Positions 15,879 through 25,661 of a DNA stretch of 64,000 nt are shown here, piece after piece (position 1 is the first letter of the stretch; each line of letters starts with the position of its first letter). This DNA comes from Spongiibacter tropicus DSM 19543 (lineage in GTDB: Bacteria > Pseudomonadota > Gammaproteobacteria > Pseudomonadales > Spongiibacteraceae): the NCBI RefSeq assembly GCF_000420325.1, contig NZ_ATUS01000001.1, forward strand, positions 872,463 to 936,462, given 5' to 3'. The notes below the pieces were generated by a model. That model saw nothing but the letters and a program-made list of their open reading frames with translations, made no database searches and was not told the origin of the DNA. The position numbers were made by a program, and so were the translations under genes.

Positions 15879-18179
15879 TTAATCGAAGAGCTGTTTTATC
15901 CAGTTAAACATCTTCTCGCCATCGGGTGCGCAACCGCCGCGATCACGTGGTTCGCTGCCCTTGATAAAGGGCATATAGCGCGCCCCGTCACACCAGGATT
16001 GACTGAGTCTGCCGCTCTCGCTGTCCACCCACACATACTCGATATTGGACTGGCGCATAAACGGCATCTGTTCCGTGCTGGCCTCGGCCATAAACTGACG
16101 CCAAACCCGCAGTGCACCGCTGGCCCCGGTCAGACCGGTTGAGGCATTGTTATCCAGCCCCATCCACACCACGGCAAGATAATCCCCGGCAAAGCCTGCG
16201 AACCAACTGTCGCGAGTGTCGTTACTGGTGCCGGTTTTTCCCGCCACCCGATAGTCTTTGGGCAGCACGTTGTAGGCCGTCTTGCCGGTCCCCTCGCGCA
16301 TGGTTTCCAACATGGCGTACTGCAAGAGATGCACCGGCGCCGAATCGATCACCTGCCGGGGCTTTTGCGGGTAGCGCGCCAGCGGTTTGCCGTCGGCGTC
16401 GGAGACCGCATAGATCGTGCGCAGCGGCGTGTAACGACCATCGGCCGCAATGGTCTGATACATCCCTGCCACTTCAATCGGCGCCAGCGCCGCCGCACCA
16501 AGCAGCATGGAGGGTACTTCCAGCAAGGGGCGGTGCACACCCAGACGCTTGAACATCTCCATAACCTTGCTCAGCCCGACATCCAGGCCGAGATTGGCCG
16601 TGGACAGGTTATAGGAATGCGACAGCGCCTCGTGCAAAGGCACGCGACCGTGAGCTTTCTTCCCATAGTTCTGCGGTTTCCACAGGCTGCCATCCGCATT
16701 CGGTACGCTCAGCGGCTCATCCCGCAGCGGGGTCATCAGCGTGTAGCGGTTGGGCTCGTTGAGCGCCGTGAGGTACACCGCCGGTTTAGCCAGCGAACCA
16801 ATCGGGCGAAGGGCATCCAGCGCACGGTTAAAACCCGCATAGCGCGGTTGGCGTCCGCCGATAACTGCCACCACATCGCCGCTGTTCACAGCGGTGACCA
16901 CCATTGCCACCTGCAGATCCTTTTGGCGGGATTCGAGCTGCTTCAGAGCTTTGCTGGTAGCCGCCTCGGCGCGCCGCTGCAGGGTGGGATCAAAGGGCGT
17001 AAAAATCCGCAGCCCTTTCTTCTGTAAATCCTGTCTGGCGTAATCGCGGCTTAACTGGCGACGCACTAGGTCGACGTAGGCGGGATACACCCCCGCCAGC
17101 GCCGAGCTTTTCGACAGGCCCAGCGGCTCTTTTTTCCACAGGGTCAACTGCTCTTCCGTCAGCCAGCCTTCTTCCGCCAGCTCACCCAGCACAATATTGC
17201 GTCGCGAGATCGCCCGCTCAGGATGACGCCAGGGACTGTAATACGAGGGCCCTTTGACCAGCCCCACCAACACCGCGACCTGAGACAGGTCCAGTTCCTT
17301 AAGCGGCCGGTTAAAGTAGTGCCGGGCGGCCAGACCAAAACCGTGAATGGCGCGATTCCCCTCCTGCCCCAGATACACCTCGTTGAGATAGGCCTCGAGA
17401 ATCTCATCCTTGCTGTAGTGCACTTCGGTCAGCAGCGACATCGCCGCCTCTTTCATTTTGCGCCACAGGCTGCGCTCATTGGTGAGCAGCGTATTTTTAA
17501 CCAGCTGCTGGGTGAGTGTGCTCCCGCCCTGCACCGTGCGACCGGCCTTGATATTGACCAGCATGGCCCGGGCGATACTGCGCGGCGAGATTCCCCAGTG
17601 TTCATAGAAACCGCGATCTTCGACCTGCAACAGCGTTTCCACCAGCATTTCCGGCGCATCTTCCAGAGACAGCATCAGCCGGTCTTCGTGACGATCCGGG
17701 TATACCCCCCCAATCACCGTCGGGTCGAGCTGCTCCTCGGCAATCCGCTCACCCAGCTCGTTGCGCACCACGCCAACAGTGGTTGCCCCCATCGTCACCG
17801 TGACCTTGCGCGCATCGCGGCGACCATCAGCAAAATCGAAAGGCCGCAGATAGATCGTAAAGGTATCGCCTTCGCGGCGATAACTGCCCGGCTCGCTGAC
17901 CATACGCAGGCGACGGTAGCCGAGGTTGCGCAGCTCTTCTTCCAGTTCATAGGCCGTGAGCACCGCGCCCGAGGCCAGCACCAGCGGTCGCGCATAGACC
18001 TTGGCGGGTTGATCGTAGCGGTCAGAGGCGAAGGCATCGCGTACCTGCGCATCGCAGTAGGCGAAGAAAATGAGTAAGGGGACCAGACCGGCAATCGTCA
18101 ACTTGAGCAGTAAGCCCCGCCAACTCCGTGGACGAAGTGCGCGGAGACGGGTACGAAGCGATGTTTTTTTCTTGGGCAT
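15879..18179 (-). CDS. mrcB: penicillin-binding protein 1B, bifunctional peptidoglycan synthase
   Basis: The 766-residue protein has, in order: a basic cytosolic tail, one membrane helix (about 22-42, LLKLTIAGLVPLLIFFAYC), a UB2H domain (about 55-145), a GT51 glycosyltransferase with catalytic Glu187 in VEDRGFYEHWG and the GGSTLTQQLVKN motif, and a transpeptidase with Ser462 in GSLAK, an SYN motif (SHSYNLST) and KTGTSND. It polymerises lipid II and cross-links stem peptides in the periplasm. UB2H binds the activator LpoB in enterobacteria; no lpoB is present here. It is divergent from the PfkB kinase gene. Confidence 0.95.
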   Translation of the reverse strand: MPKKKTSLRTRLRALRPRSWRGLLLKLTIAGLVPLLIFFAYCDAQVRDAFASDRYDQPAKVYARPLVLASGAVLTAYELEEELRNLGYRRLRMVSEPGSYRREGDTFTIYLRPFDFADGRRDARKVTVTMGATTVGVVRNELGERIAEEQLDPTVIGGVYPDRHEDRLMLSLEDAPEMLVETLLQVEDRGFYEHWGISPRSIARAMLVNIKAGRTVQGGSTLTQQLVKNTLLTNERSLWRKMKEAAMSLLTEVHYSKDEILEAYLNEVYLGQEGNRAIHGFGLAARHYFNRPLKELDLSQVAVLVGLVKGPSYYSPWRHPERAISRRNIVLGELAEEGWLTEEQLTLWKKEPLGLSKSSALAGVYPAYVDLVRRQLSRDYARQDLQKKGLRIFTPFDPTLQRRAEAATSKALKQLESRQKDLQVAMVVTAVNSGDVVAVIGGRQPRYAGFNRALDALRPIGSLAKPAVYLTALNEPNRYTLMTPLRDEPLSVPNADGSLWKPQNYGKKAHGRVPLHEALSHSYNLSTANLGLDVGLSKVMEMFKRLGVHRPLLEVPSMLLGAAALAPIEVAGMYQTIAADGRYTPLRTIYAVSDADGKPLARYPQKPRQVIDSAPVHLLQYAMLETMREGTGKTAYNVLPKDYRVAGKTGTSNDTRDSWFAGFAGDYLAVVWMGLDNNASTGLTGASGALRVWRQFMAEASTEQMPFMRQSNIEYVWVDSESGRLSQSWCDGARYMPFIKGSEPRDRGGCAPDGEKMFNWIKQLFD

Positions 18180-18257
18180 AAAAGCTCTCGTTGAATTGCA
18201 AATCCGGTCTGGGCACGGATAATAGCCGCACTTTACGGCAAGTTATTGGCAAATAAG

Positions 18258-19259
18258 ATGAAAAAGTATCATGTTTACGGCATCGGCGCGGCGCTGGTGG
18301 ACACCGAAATTCAGGTCCAGGACAGCGAACTGCAAACAATGGGCGTCGAGAAAGGCTTGATGACCCTGGTCGATGAAGCCCGCCAACAGGAGCTGTTGGA
18401 CCAGCTCGAAGGCCATCTGGTTCACTCCAAACAGGCCAGCGGTGGCTCCGGCTGCAACTCGGTAGTGGCCGCCGCCTACTTTGGCGCCAAAGGCTTCTAC
18501 TCCTGCAAAGTTGCCAATGACGAATTCGGAGAAGTTTTCCTGAACGATATCCGCGCGGCGGGTGTGGACGCCAACTTCGACGACGACCGCGATCACGGCC
18601 AAACCGGCAAGTGTCTGGTACTGATCAGCCCCGACGCCGAGCGCAGCATGAATACCCACCTGGGTATCAGCGCCGAGCTGTCGGTAAAAGAATTGAACGA
18701 GGCGGCGCTGGCCGATTCGGCCTACTACTACATGGAAGGTTATCTGGTCACCTCCGACACCGGCCGCGCCGCTGCCATTCGTGGCCGTGAAGTGGCGGAA
18801 CAGAACGGCGTAAAAACCGCGCTGAGCTTTTCCGACCCCGGCATGGTGGAGTTTTTCCGCGAGGGTATGGCCGAGATGCTGGGTAACGGTGTCGACCTGT
18901 TGTTCTGCAATGAAGACGAAGCCAAAGGCTGGGCACAGACCGATTCCATCGACGATGCCGTGGAAACCCTGAAAGCCGTTGCCAAAACGTTCGCCGTTAC
19001 CCTCGGTGCCAAGGGCGCGCTGGTGTTTGACGGTGAAACGCTGCACAGCATTGCGCCGTATCGGGTCGATGCCGTCGACACCAATGGCGCGGGCGATATG
19101 TTCGCCGGTGCCTTCCTCTACGCCATCAGCCACGGCCACGACTTTGCCACGGCAGGCAAACTCGCCAGCCGCGCCTCAGCCGAAGTCGTTTCGCAATACG
19201 GCCCGCGCCTTCCCGGTGCAGCCCACTCGGCTCTGCGCGACGAAATCCTCAGCGCCTGA
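18258..19259 (+). CDS. PfkB/adenosine-kinase-like sugar or nucleoside kinase
   Basis: This 333-residue ribokinase-fold enzyme has the N-terminal glycine-rich region (SGGSGCNSVVAAAYFGAKG, about 58) and the catalytic C-terminal motif DTNGAGDMFAGAF (about 272), with Asp as the base. The YHVYGIGAALVDTEIQV opening is the pattern usually annotated 'adenosine kinase' in proteobacteria, but substrate specificity cannot be read from sequence. ATG 18258 is preferred over the in-frame TTG at 18246. No operon partner is seen; the next gene, soxR, is convergent. Confidence 0.85.
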   Translation: MKKYHVYGIGAALVDTEIQVQDSELQTMGVEKGLMTLVDEARQQELLDQLEGHLVHSKQASGGSGCNSVVAAAYFGAKGFYSCKVANDEFGEVFLNDIRAAGVDANFDDDRDHGQTGKCLVLISPDAERSMNTHLGISAELSVKELNEAALADSAYYYMEGYLVTSDTGRAAAIRGREVAEQNGVKTALSFSDPGMVEFFREGMAEMLGNGVDLLFCNEDEAKGWAQTDSIDDAVETLKAVAKTFAVTLGAKGALVFDGETLHSIAPYRVDAVDTNGAGDMFAGAFLYAISHGHDFATAGKLASRASAEVVSQYGPRLPGAAHSALRDEILSA

Positions 19260-19277
19260 ACCGCCGGGTAAACACGG

Positions 19278-19739
19278 CTATTGAGGGTCAAAGGCCCTCG
19301 CCCCCGGACCATATTCCGCTGCGCGATCTTCCGGGTTGCGCAGCGGACAGTCCGACACCGACAGACAACCGCAACCGATACACACCGTCAGCTTGTCCTT
19401 CAGCGCCGTCATTTTCTCGATGCGCGCTTCCAGCTCTTCCCGCCAGATCGACGACAAACGATTCCAGTCTGCCGCACTGGGTGGCGCGTCCTGCGGCAGG
19501 GTTTCCATGTGTTCGCGAATTTCTGACAGCGACAAGCCCAGACTTTGCGCCACCTTAATCACCGCGAGCTGCCGCAGAATATGCCGGGGATAACGCCGTT
19601 GATTACCCGCGTTACGACGACTGCGTATCAGGCCTTTGGTCTCATAAAAATGCAGGGTCGACACAGGAATACCGCTTCGCTGCGATATCTGCCCCACGCT
19701 GAGCATTTGCATAGCCACTTTGGGCGGACTTTTTTCCAT
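19278..19739 (-). CDS. soxR: SoxR, redox-sensing MerR-family regulator
   Basis: The 153-residue protein has the MerR winged helix (VGQISQRSGIPVSTLHFYETKGLI), a long dimerisation helix, and the C-terminal [2Fe-2S] ligand set C-x2-C-x-C-x5-C in CIGCGCLSVSDCPLR. The oxidised cluster activates transcription by untwisting promoters with long spacers. Such a promoter lies 22 bases upstream of the soxR start and points toward the RND operon. The N-terminus carries about ten extra residues compared with usual SoxR, so the real start may be ATG 19712 or 19706. Confidence 0.95.
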   Translation of the reverse strand: MEKSPPKVAMQMLSVGQISQRSGIPVSTLHFYETKGLIRSRRNAGNQRRYPRHILRQLAVIKVAQSLGLSLSEIREHMETLPQDAPPSAADWNRLSSIWREELEARIEKMTALKDKLTVCIGCGCLSVSDCPLRNPEDRAAEYGPGARAFDPQ

Positions 19740-19760
19740 TTTTTATTTATAGCCCATCTA

Positions 19761-19791
19761 TTGACCTAAACCAAGGTTGAGGTTTTAAGCT
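19761..19791 (+). promoter_or_regulatory. SoxR-type promoter driving the RND efflux operon
   Basis: A -35 element TTGACC (19761-19766) and a -10-like TAAGCT (19786-19791) are 19 bases apart, the over-long spacing typical of MerR-family promoters. The spacer holds the dyad CCTAAACC-AA-GGTTGAGG (19765-19782; one mismatch between arms), close to the known SoxR box with CCT...AGG ends. It lies between soxR and the adaptor gene and points to the adaptor. Confidence 0.8.
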
Positions 19792-19944
19792 GCCCACTAT
19801 CGACTCACCTACCGCCCCTTCGCAACCCTGTCGGTAGCGTCACTCTGGCTCCCGGGGGTTGATAACACACCGTTCCCGAACGCGACTTCACAGCAAGCCG
19901 CTCCGGTGCTTACGGCCTGAAAATACCGATAGCTGGAAACCACG

Positions 19945-21072
19945 ATGAGCACACCACATTCCGAACAGGCAACAACCAAGAATTCGCGAACGCTGACCGT
20001 CACGCTGCTGAGCTTCTGCATTGCCGTCGCCGTATTTCTCTTGCTGCTGGGCTGGAAGCAGTGGCGCCAGGGCGGTGCCGCCGCCCAGCCCTATCCGCCG
20101 ACCGCCGTCGCCGCGATGCGAATCACCCCGACCGATATCCCCAACTCACTGCATGCCGTGGGCTCACTGCGCGCCGTCCGCGAGGTCGTGCTCGCCCCGG
20201 AAGTGGCGGGCCGGGTGGTCAGTATCGGGTTTGACGCAGGAGAAACCGTGGCGGCAGAACAGCAACTGCTGCAACTCTATGATGCGCCCGAGCAGGCCGA
20301 CCGCGCCGCCGCACTCGCCCGCGTGAAGCTCGCTGATGCGCAACTCAAACGGGCAACACGGCTGGTCGACAGCGGCGCCGAATCTCGCGAAATTCTCGAC
20401 CAGCGTACCGCTGAGCGCGACCAGGCGCTGGCAGCGGTCAAGCAGTTGGACGCCCGCATTGCGCAGAAGCAGATTCGCGCGCCCTTTGCCGGTCAGCTCG
20501 GCATCCGTCAGGTCGATCTCGGCCAATACCTCAATCCCGGCGAGACCATTGCGACACTGACGGACACCTCCCAGCTATATGTGGACTTCACCGTACCTCA
20601 GCAGGAACTGCGCTGGGTGCAACAGGGTGGCAAGGTTCAGGTCGTCAGCGATGCCTGGCCCGATAACAGCTATACCGCCACGGTCACCACGGTCGAGCCG
20701 CGCATCAGTGCCGACACCCGCAACATTCAGATTCGCGCCCAACTGGACAATCCCGGCGAGCACCTTCGTCCCGGCATGTTCGTCAACGCCAGCCTGAGCC
20801 TGCCCGAGCAGAAGGAGCAGCTCGTCGTGCCCTCTACCGCCATTCAAACCACGGCATTTGGCTCGAATGTGTTGCTGGTTCGCGGCGCCGAACCCGAAAA
20901 AGCGGGACAGGCAGAATACGTGCAGGTGCAAATCAGCCGACGACTGAAAGATCAGGTCGTGATCAGCAGCGGGCTGAAAGCGGGCGATATCGTGGTGACC
21001 GAAGGCCAACTGAAAGTCCCACCGGGAGCCCCCGTCACCGTCACTAAACTCCGCGCGGCTGAGGAGTCATAA
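19945..21072 (+). CDS. RND efflux periplasmic adaptor (MexH-like)
   Basis: The 375-residue membrane-fusion protein has an N-terminal anchor at about 22-42 (TLLSFCIAVAVFLLLLGW), a biotinyl-lipoyl-like hairpin (LAPEVAGRVVSIGFDAGETV and AGQLGIRQVDLGQYL) and a short coiled coil between them. Beta-barrel and membrane-proximal domains follow. It bridges the RND pump and the outer-membrane channel. It is the first gene of a three-gene operon under a SoxR-type promoter; the pump starts 2 bases after its stop. In P. aeruginosa SoxR controls mexGHI-opmD, and this operon has the same logic without a mexG. Confidence 0.92.
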   Translation: MSTPHSEQATTKNSRTLTVTLLSFCIAVAVFLLLLGWKQWRQGGAAAQPYPPTAVAAMRITPTDIPNSLHAVGSLRAVREVVLAPEVAGRVVSIGFDAGETVAAEQQLLQLYDAPEQADRAAALARVKLADAQLKRATRLVDSGAESREILDQRTAERDQALAAVKQLDARIAQKQIRAPFAGQLGIRQVDLGQYLNPGETIATLTDTSQLYVDFTVPQQELRWVQQGGKVQVVSDAWPDNSYTATVTTVEPRISADTRNIQIRAQLDNPGEHLRPGMFVNASLSLPEQKEQLVVPSTAIQTTAFGSNVLLVRGAEPEKAGQAEYVQVQISRRLKDQVVISSGLKAGDIVVTEGQLKVPPGAPVTVTKLRAAEES

Positions 21073-21074
21073 GC

Positions 21075-24000
21075 ATGGCGTTCACCGATCTGTTTATCCG
21101 CCGCCCCATCCTGTCGATTGTGGTCAGCCTTCTGCTGCTGCTCGTCGGTGGCAGCGCCATGTACTCGCTGCCCATTCGGGAATACCCGGCCATGGAAAGC
21201 GCGACCATCGTAATTACCACCGGTTACCCCGGCGCCACTCAGGACGTCATGCAGGGCTTTGTCACCACACCCATTGCGCAGGCGGTATCCACCGCCAGCG
21301 GCATTGAATACCTGACCTCCACGTCGACTCAGGGCAACAGCGAAATCAAGGCCAAGCTGGTGCTGAATGCCGACTCCGACCGCTCGATGACGGAAATTCT
21401 CGCCAAGGTCCAGCAGGTCAGTTACCGCCTGCCCGAAGGCACCCTCGACCCGGTGATCAACAAGATTACCGACGGCGCCTCGGCGGTGCAGTATCTGGCC
21501 TTCGTCTCAGAAGAGCTGCCGATTCCCATCATCACCGACTTCGCCACGCGCGTGGCGCAGCCCCTGGTCACCTCGATTCCCGGTGTGGCCTCGGTCGACT
21601 TTGGCGGCGCACAGACCCTCGCCATGCGTATCTGGGTTGATCCCAACCGCCTCGCGGCGCGGGGCATGTCCGCAGGCGAGGTCGCCGCCGCTCTGCGCGC
21701 CAACAATATTCAGGCTGCACCGGGACAACTGAAAGACAGCGAGACCGTTATCAATATTACTGCAGGCACCGACGCCAGCAGCATTGAGGAATTTCGTCAG
21801 CTAGTCATCAAGCAAAGCGACAGTGGTCTGGTACGCCTCGGCGATGTCGCCACCATTGAGCTTGGCGGGCAGAACTATGACTCCACGTTTGCCAGCAGCG
21901 GTCGCCGGGCGATCTCCATGGCAATCTCGCCCACCCCGGACGGCAACCCGCTGGAGATCGTCAAAGCCGTAAAAGCCTTGATCCCCGACCTTCAGCGCTC
22001 AGCGCCACCGGGATTAGAGGTCTTCAGTAACTTCGACGTCGCCCACTTCGTCAACGCCTCTATCGACGAAGTGACCCACACGCTGATCGAAGCCGTGATC
22101 ATTGTGGTACTGGTGATCTTCCTGTTTCTCGGCTCGTTCCGGGCGGTGATTATCCCGGTGGTCACCATTCCCCTGTCGCTGATCGGCACCGCGATTCTGA
22201 TGCTGGCCTTCGGGTTTTCGCTGAATATGCTCACCCTGCTGGCGATGGTGCTGGCCATCGGGCTGGTGGTGGATGACGCCATTGTCGTCGTCGAAAACAT
22301 TCACCGCCACATTGAAGAAGGCCTGTCGCCAGTCAAGGCCGCGCTCATCGGCGCCCGCGAAATTGTCGGCCCGGTGATCGCGATGACCATTACGCTGGCC
22401 GCCGTCTATGCCCCCATCGGCCTCACCGCAGGGCTCACCGGCGCCCTGTTCAAGGAATTCGCCTTTACGCTGGCCGGTTCCGTCTTTGTCTCGGGCATCG
22501 TCGCCCTCACCTTGTCGCCGATGATGAGCTCCTGGCTGCTCAGCGACAAAGTCCACGAAGGCCGACTCACCAAACTGATCGAGAAGAACGTGGGGCGCCT
22601 CGAAGCCCGTTACGACAGGGTCTTGCACCACACTCTGTCTGCGCGCCCGGCCGTGTTGGCCGTGGGCGCGGTGGTGCTCGCCGGCATCGGCGTCCTGTTC
22701 ACCGGCAGCCAGCGCGAACTGGCCCCGCAGGAAGACCACGGCTACATCTTCACCTCGGTGAAAGCACCGCAGTACGCCAACACCGACTACACCGAGCGCA
22801 ACACGCAGCAGATCGTGGATATCTTCAGCAGCCTGCCCGAACACCTCAACAGCTTCATGGTGAACGGTGCGGGCGGGCAGAATAATGCCTTCGGCGGTGT
22901 GGTCCTCAAGGAATGGCAGGAACGCGAGCGCAGCTCCGCCGAAATACAGGGTGAACTGAACGCCCGCGTGGCCGGATTAACCGGGGTGTTCGCGGCGATC
23001 TTTCCACCGCCGCCCCTGCCCGCAGGCAGCGGCGGTCTGCCGGTGCAGATGGTCGTGCGCTCCTCCGATGACTTCTCCGCCCTGTACCAGGCAATGGAAA
23101 AGATCAAAGGCGCAGCCTGGGGCAGTGGCCTGTTTGTTTTCGTCGACAGCGACCTCGCCTTCGACAGTGCGGAAGCACGGGTATCCATCGACCGCGCGAA
23201 AGCGGGCGAACTGGGCGTGACCATGCAGGCCATCGCCGACACACTGGCAATTCTGGTGGGCGAAAATCTGATTAACCGCTTTAACTGGCACGACCGCTCC
23301 TACGACGTGATTACCCAGGTGCCCGCCGCCCAGCGCCTGACCCCGGACAAGCTCGGTCAGTACTACGTTAAAGCCGGCTCCGGTGAGCTGATCCCGCTGT
23401 CCACGGTCATCGACGTGAGCATTCGCCCGCAGGCCAATCGCCTGCCGCAATTCAATCAGATGAACTCGGTCACCCTGTCCGCCGTACTGGCGCCCGGCGT
23501 CACCATGGGGCAGGCCGTGACGTTTCTGCAAAATCAGCAAATCCCGCCCGGCGCGAGTATCGACTGGCTGTCAGACAGTCGGCAGTACGTCAGTGAAGGC
23601 AACCGCCTGATGGTGTCGTTTGTCTTCGCGCTTATCGTCATCTTTCTGGTTCTGGCGGCGCAGTACGAGTCCTTCCGCGATCCGCTGGTGATTCTGGTGA
23701 CCGTCCCGCTGGCGATCTGCGGAGCGCTGATTCCGCTGTATCTGGGCTTCACCACACTGAACATCTACACCCAGATCGGTCTGGTAACGCTGATCGGCCT
23801 GATCTCCAAGCACGGCATTCTGATGGTGGCGTTCGCCAACGAAATTCAGGTGCACGACCAGGTCGACCGCGCCACGGCGATTCGCAAAGCCGCAAGGGTG
23901 AGAATGCGCCCGATCTTGATGACAACAGCGGCCATGGTCGCCGGTATGATCCCGCTGCTGTTTGCCAGCGGCGCCGGATCGGCCAGCCGCTTCGCCATCG

Positions 24001-24152
24001 GCATTGTCGTGGTGATGGGCATGCTGATCGGCACCCTGTTCACCCTGTTCATTCTGCCCACTGTCTACAGCTTTATCGCCAAGGACCACCGCGCCGCCAG
24101 CACCTCCAGTCGCGCGCGGGAACTGGCCGAAGGAGAACCCAATCATGTCTAA
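21075..24152 (+). CDS. RND multidrug efflux transporter, HAE1 family (MexI-like)
   Basis: The 1025-residue inner-membrane proton-driven pump has twelve membrane helices with two large periplasmic loops. The start MAFTDLFIRRPILS is typical of the MexI/MdtB-like group. The essential proton-relay Asp pair lies in GLVVDDAIVVVENI (about 396-409), and a C-terminal half landmark is LIGLISKHGIL. The protein is full length. It is encoded between its adaptor and outer-membrane channel; an 8-base overlap with the channel gene suggests coupled translation. Substrates are not predictable, but SoxR control points to redox-active compounds (inference). Confidence 0.95.
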   Translation: MAFTDLFIRRPILSIVVSLLLLLVGGSAMYSLPIREYPAMESATIVITTGYPGATQDVMQGFVTTPIAQAVSTASGIEYLTSTSTQGNSEIKAKLVLNADSDRSMTEILAKVQQVSYRLPEGTLDPVINKITDGASAVQYLAFVSEELPIPIITDFATRVAQPLVTSIPGVASVDFGGAQTLAMRIWVDPNRLAARGMSAGEVAAALRANNIQAAPGQLKDSETVINITAGTDASSIEEFRQLVIKQSDSGLVRLGDVATIELGGQNYDSTFASSGRRAISMAISPTPDGNPLEIVKAVKALIPDLQRSAPPGLEVFSNFDVAHFVNASIDEVTHTLIEAVIIVVLVIFLFLGSFRAVIIPVVTIPLSLIGTAILMLAFGFSLNMLTLLAMVLAIGLVVDDAIVVVENIHRHIEEGLSPVKAALIGAREIVGPVIAMTITLAAVYAPIGLTAGLTGALFKEFAFTLAGSVFVSGIVALTLSPMMSSWLLSDKVHEGRLTKLIEKNVGRLEARYDRVLHHTLSARPAVLAVGAVVLAGIGVLFTGSQRELAPQEDHGYIFTSVKAPQYANTDYTERNTQQIVDIFSSLPEHLNSFMVNGAGGQNNAFGGVVLKEWQERERSSAEIQGELNARVAGLTGVFAAIFPPPPLPAGSGGLPVQMVVRSSDDFSALYQAMEKIKGAAWGSGLFVFVDSDLAFDSAEARVSIDRAKAGELGVTMQAIADTLAILVGENLINRFNWHDRSYDVITQVPAAQRLTPDKLGQYYVKAGSGELIPLSTVIDVSIRPQANRLPQFNQMNSVTLSAVLAPGVTMGQAVTFLQNQQIPPGASIDWLSDSRQYVSEGNRLMVSFVFALIVIFLVLAAQYESFRDPLVILVTVPLAICGALIPLYLGFTTLNIYTQIGLVTLIGLISKHGILMVAFANEIQVHDQVDRATAIRKAARVRMRPILMTTAAMVAGMIPLLFASGAGSASRFAIGIVVVMGMLIGTLFTLFILPTVYSFIAKDHRAASTSSRARELAEGEPNHV

Positions 24153-25581
24153 GCCTATCGGTCTTGCGGTCGTAGCCTCGGTCCTGCTCAGCGCCTGTGC
24201 CAGCGGGCCGGACTTCCACTCCCCTGCGGTGCCCGACACCGCGACCACGGCATTCACCACGCCGTGGCCCGCAAGCGATGCGCCGGTAAGCGCACACTGG
24301 TGGAAGCTCTACAACGACGAGGCGCTGAACGCGCTGATTCAACAGGCGCTGGCCGCCAATACCGACCTTCGGGTCGCAGAGGCCAATCTGCAACAGGCCA
24401 GCGCCCGCTTCCGCGAATCACGCAGCCAGTATGTGCCGTCGACCACCGCCAATGCGGGCGCCAGCTATGGGCGCGATCAGCGCGTTTGGAGCGGCCCCGA
24501 TCGCGCGCCGACGCAGTGGAGCTACAGCGGCGGCATGGACATCGCCTATGAGGTCGACCTGTTTGGCCGGGTACGACGGGATGTGCAGGCCGCCCATGCA
24601 GACCGCGACGCCATCGAAGCAGCGCGCGATGCCGCCCGTCTCGCCGTTGTCGCCGAAACCACCCGCGCCTACGTTGATGCCTGCGGTCTCGGCCAGTCGC
24701 TGCATATTGCCGAGCAGGCCGTGGCGATCGCCGACAAGCAGTTGCAATTGACTCAACAACGCCAGACCGCCGGTGCAGCAACCCAACTCGATGTGGCCCG
24801 AGCGGCTGCCGATCTGGCGGCCACCACCTCGACACTCTCACCATTGAGCGCCGAGCGTCAGAGTCGCCTGCTCGAACTTGCGGCCCTGCTCGGTGAAACC
24901 CCCGCCAACATTCCTGCCGCCGCGCGGGACTGCGCACAAATCCCCACGCTGCTGAGCAGCATTCCCCTGGGCGACGGGGCGGCGCTGTTGCGCCGTCGGC
25001 CGGATGTGCGCGCGGCGGAGTATCGCCTGAAGGCCGATACCGCCCGCATCGGCGTGGCGATTGCCAGCCTCTACCCGCAAATCACCCTGGGCGCGTCAGC
25101 CAGCTACTTCCGCAACGACACCCTGCCCAGCAACGAGCACTGGTCCTTCAGCATCGGGCCGCTGTTGTCCTGGCACTTCCCCAACCAGTTGGCAGCGCGT
25201 GCGCAAATCCGGCAGGCCGAGGCGCGCAGTGCCGCCACACTGGCGGAATTCGATGGCACGGTGCTGACCGCGCTGAAAGAAGTAGAACAGGCGCTGACCC
25301 ACTATCAGGCCACCCTGCAACAGCAAGCCACGCTGTCCGATGCGCAGCGCTATGCCAGCACCGCCTACACACTCGCCAGACAGCGCCATGCTGCGGGCGC
25401 CGCCACCTTTATCGAGGTGCTGGATGCACAGCGAACACTGATCGAGGCGCAGCGCTCAAGCGTAGCCGCAGCGCGGCAATTGGGGACCCAAGGCGTCGCG
25501 GTATTCCGCGCACTGGGCGGTGGCTGGGAAACCGACGAGATGGCACTGCCCACCGCTTTGCACAGATCTTCAGGTACCTAA
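24145..25581 (+). CDS. outer-membrane efflux channel lipoprotein, NodT family (OpmD-like)
   Basis: This 478-residue TolC-type protein has a lipoprotein signal (LLSAC, Cys18) and two OEP repeats, visible as two long helical stretches (about 60-240 and 270-460). The repeats include the conserved YEVDLFGRVRRD segment and LRRRPDVRAAEYRLKADTAR. It forms the trimeric outer-membrane duct of the pump encoded upstream and completes the tripartite system. A short inverted repeat follows the stop codon (GCAGCC ... GGCTGC near 25585-25610), without a T-run. Confidence 0.93.
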   Translation: MSKPIGLAVVASVLLSACASGPDFHSPAVPDTATTAFTTPWPASDAPVSAHWWKLYNDEALNALIQQALAANTDLRVAEANLQQASARFRESRSQYVPSTTANAGASYGRDQRVWSGPDRAPTQWSYSGGMDIAYEVDLFGRVRRDVQAAHADRDAIEAARDAARLAVVAETTRAYVDACGLGQSLHIAEQAVAIADKQLQLTQQRQTAGAATQLDVARAAADLAATTSTLSPLSAERQSRLLELAALLGETPANIPAAARDCAQIPTLLSSIPLGDGAALLRRRPDVRAAEYRLKADTARIGVAIASLYPQITLGASASYFRNDTLPSNEHWSFSIGPLLSWHFPNQLAARAQIRQAEARSAATLAEFDGTVLTALKEVEQALTHYQATLQQQATLSDAQRYASTAYTLARQRHAAGAATFIEVLDAQRTLIEAQRSSVAAARQLGTQGVAVFRALGGGWETDEMALPTALHRSSGT

Positions 25582-25661
25582 CCAGCAGCCTTCTTCATAT
25601 TGGCGGCTGCCATAGGGACCCACGCCAGCTGAATAAGTAACAGCCAGGACGAATGCCGCTA

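Noticed and set aside
22014-22844. Minus-strand open frames rich in His, Gln and Asp within the RND pump gene
   Set aside because: They are antisense shadows of a GC-rich gene; similar shadows occur opposite mrcB, purD, purH, rapA and the receptor gene.
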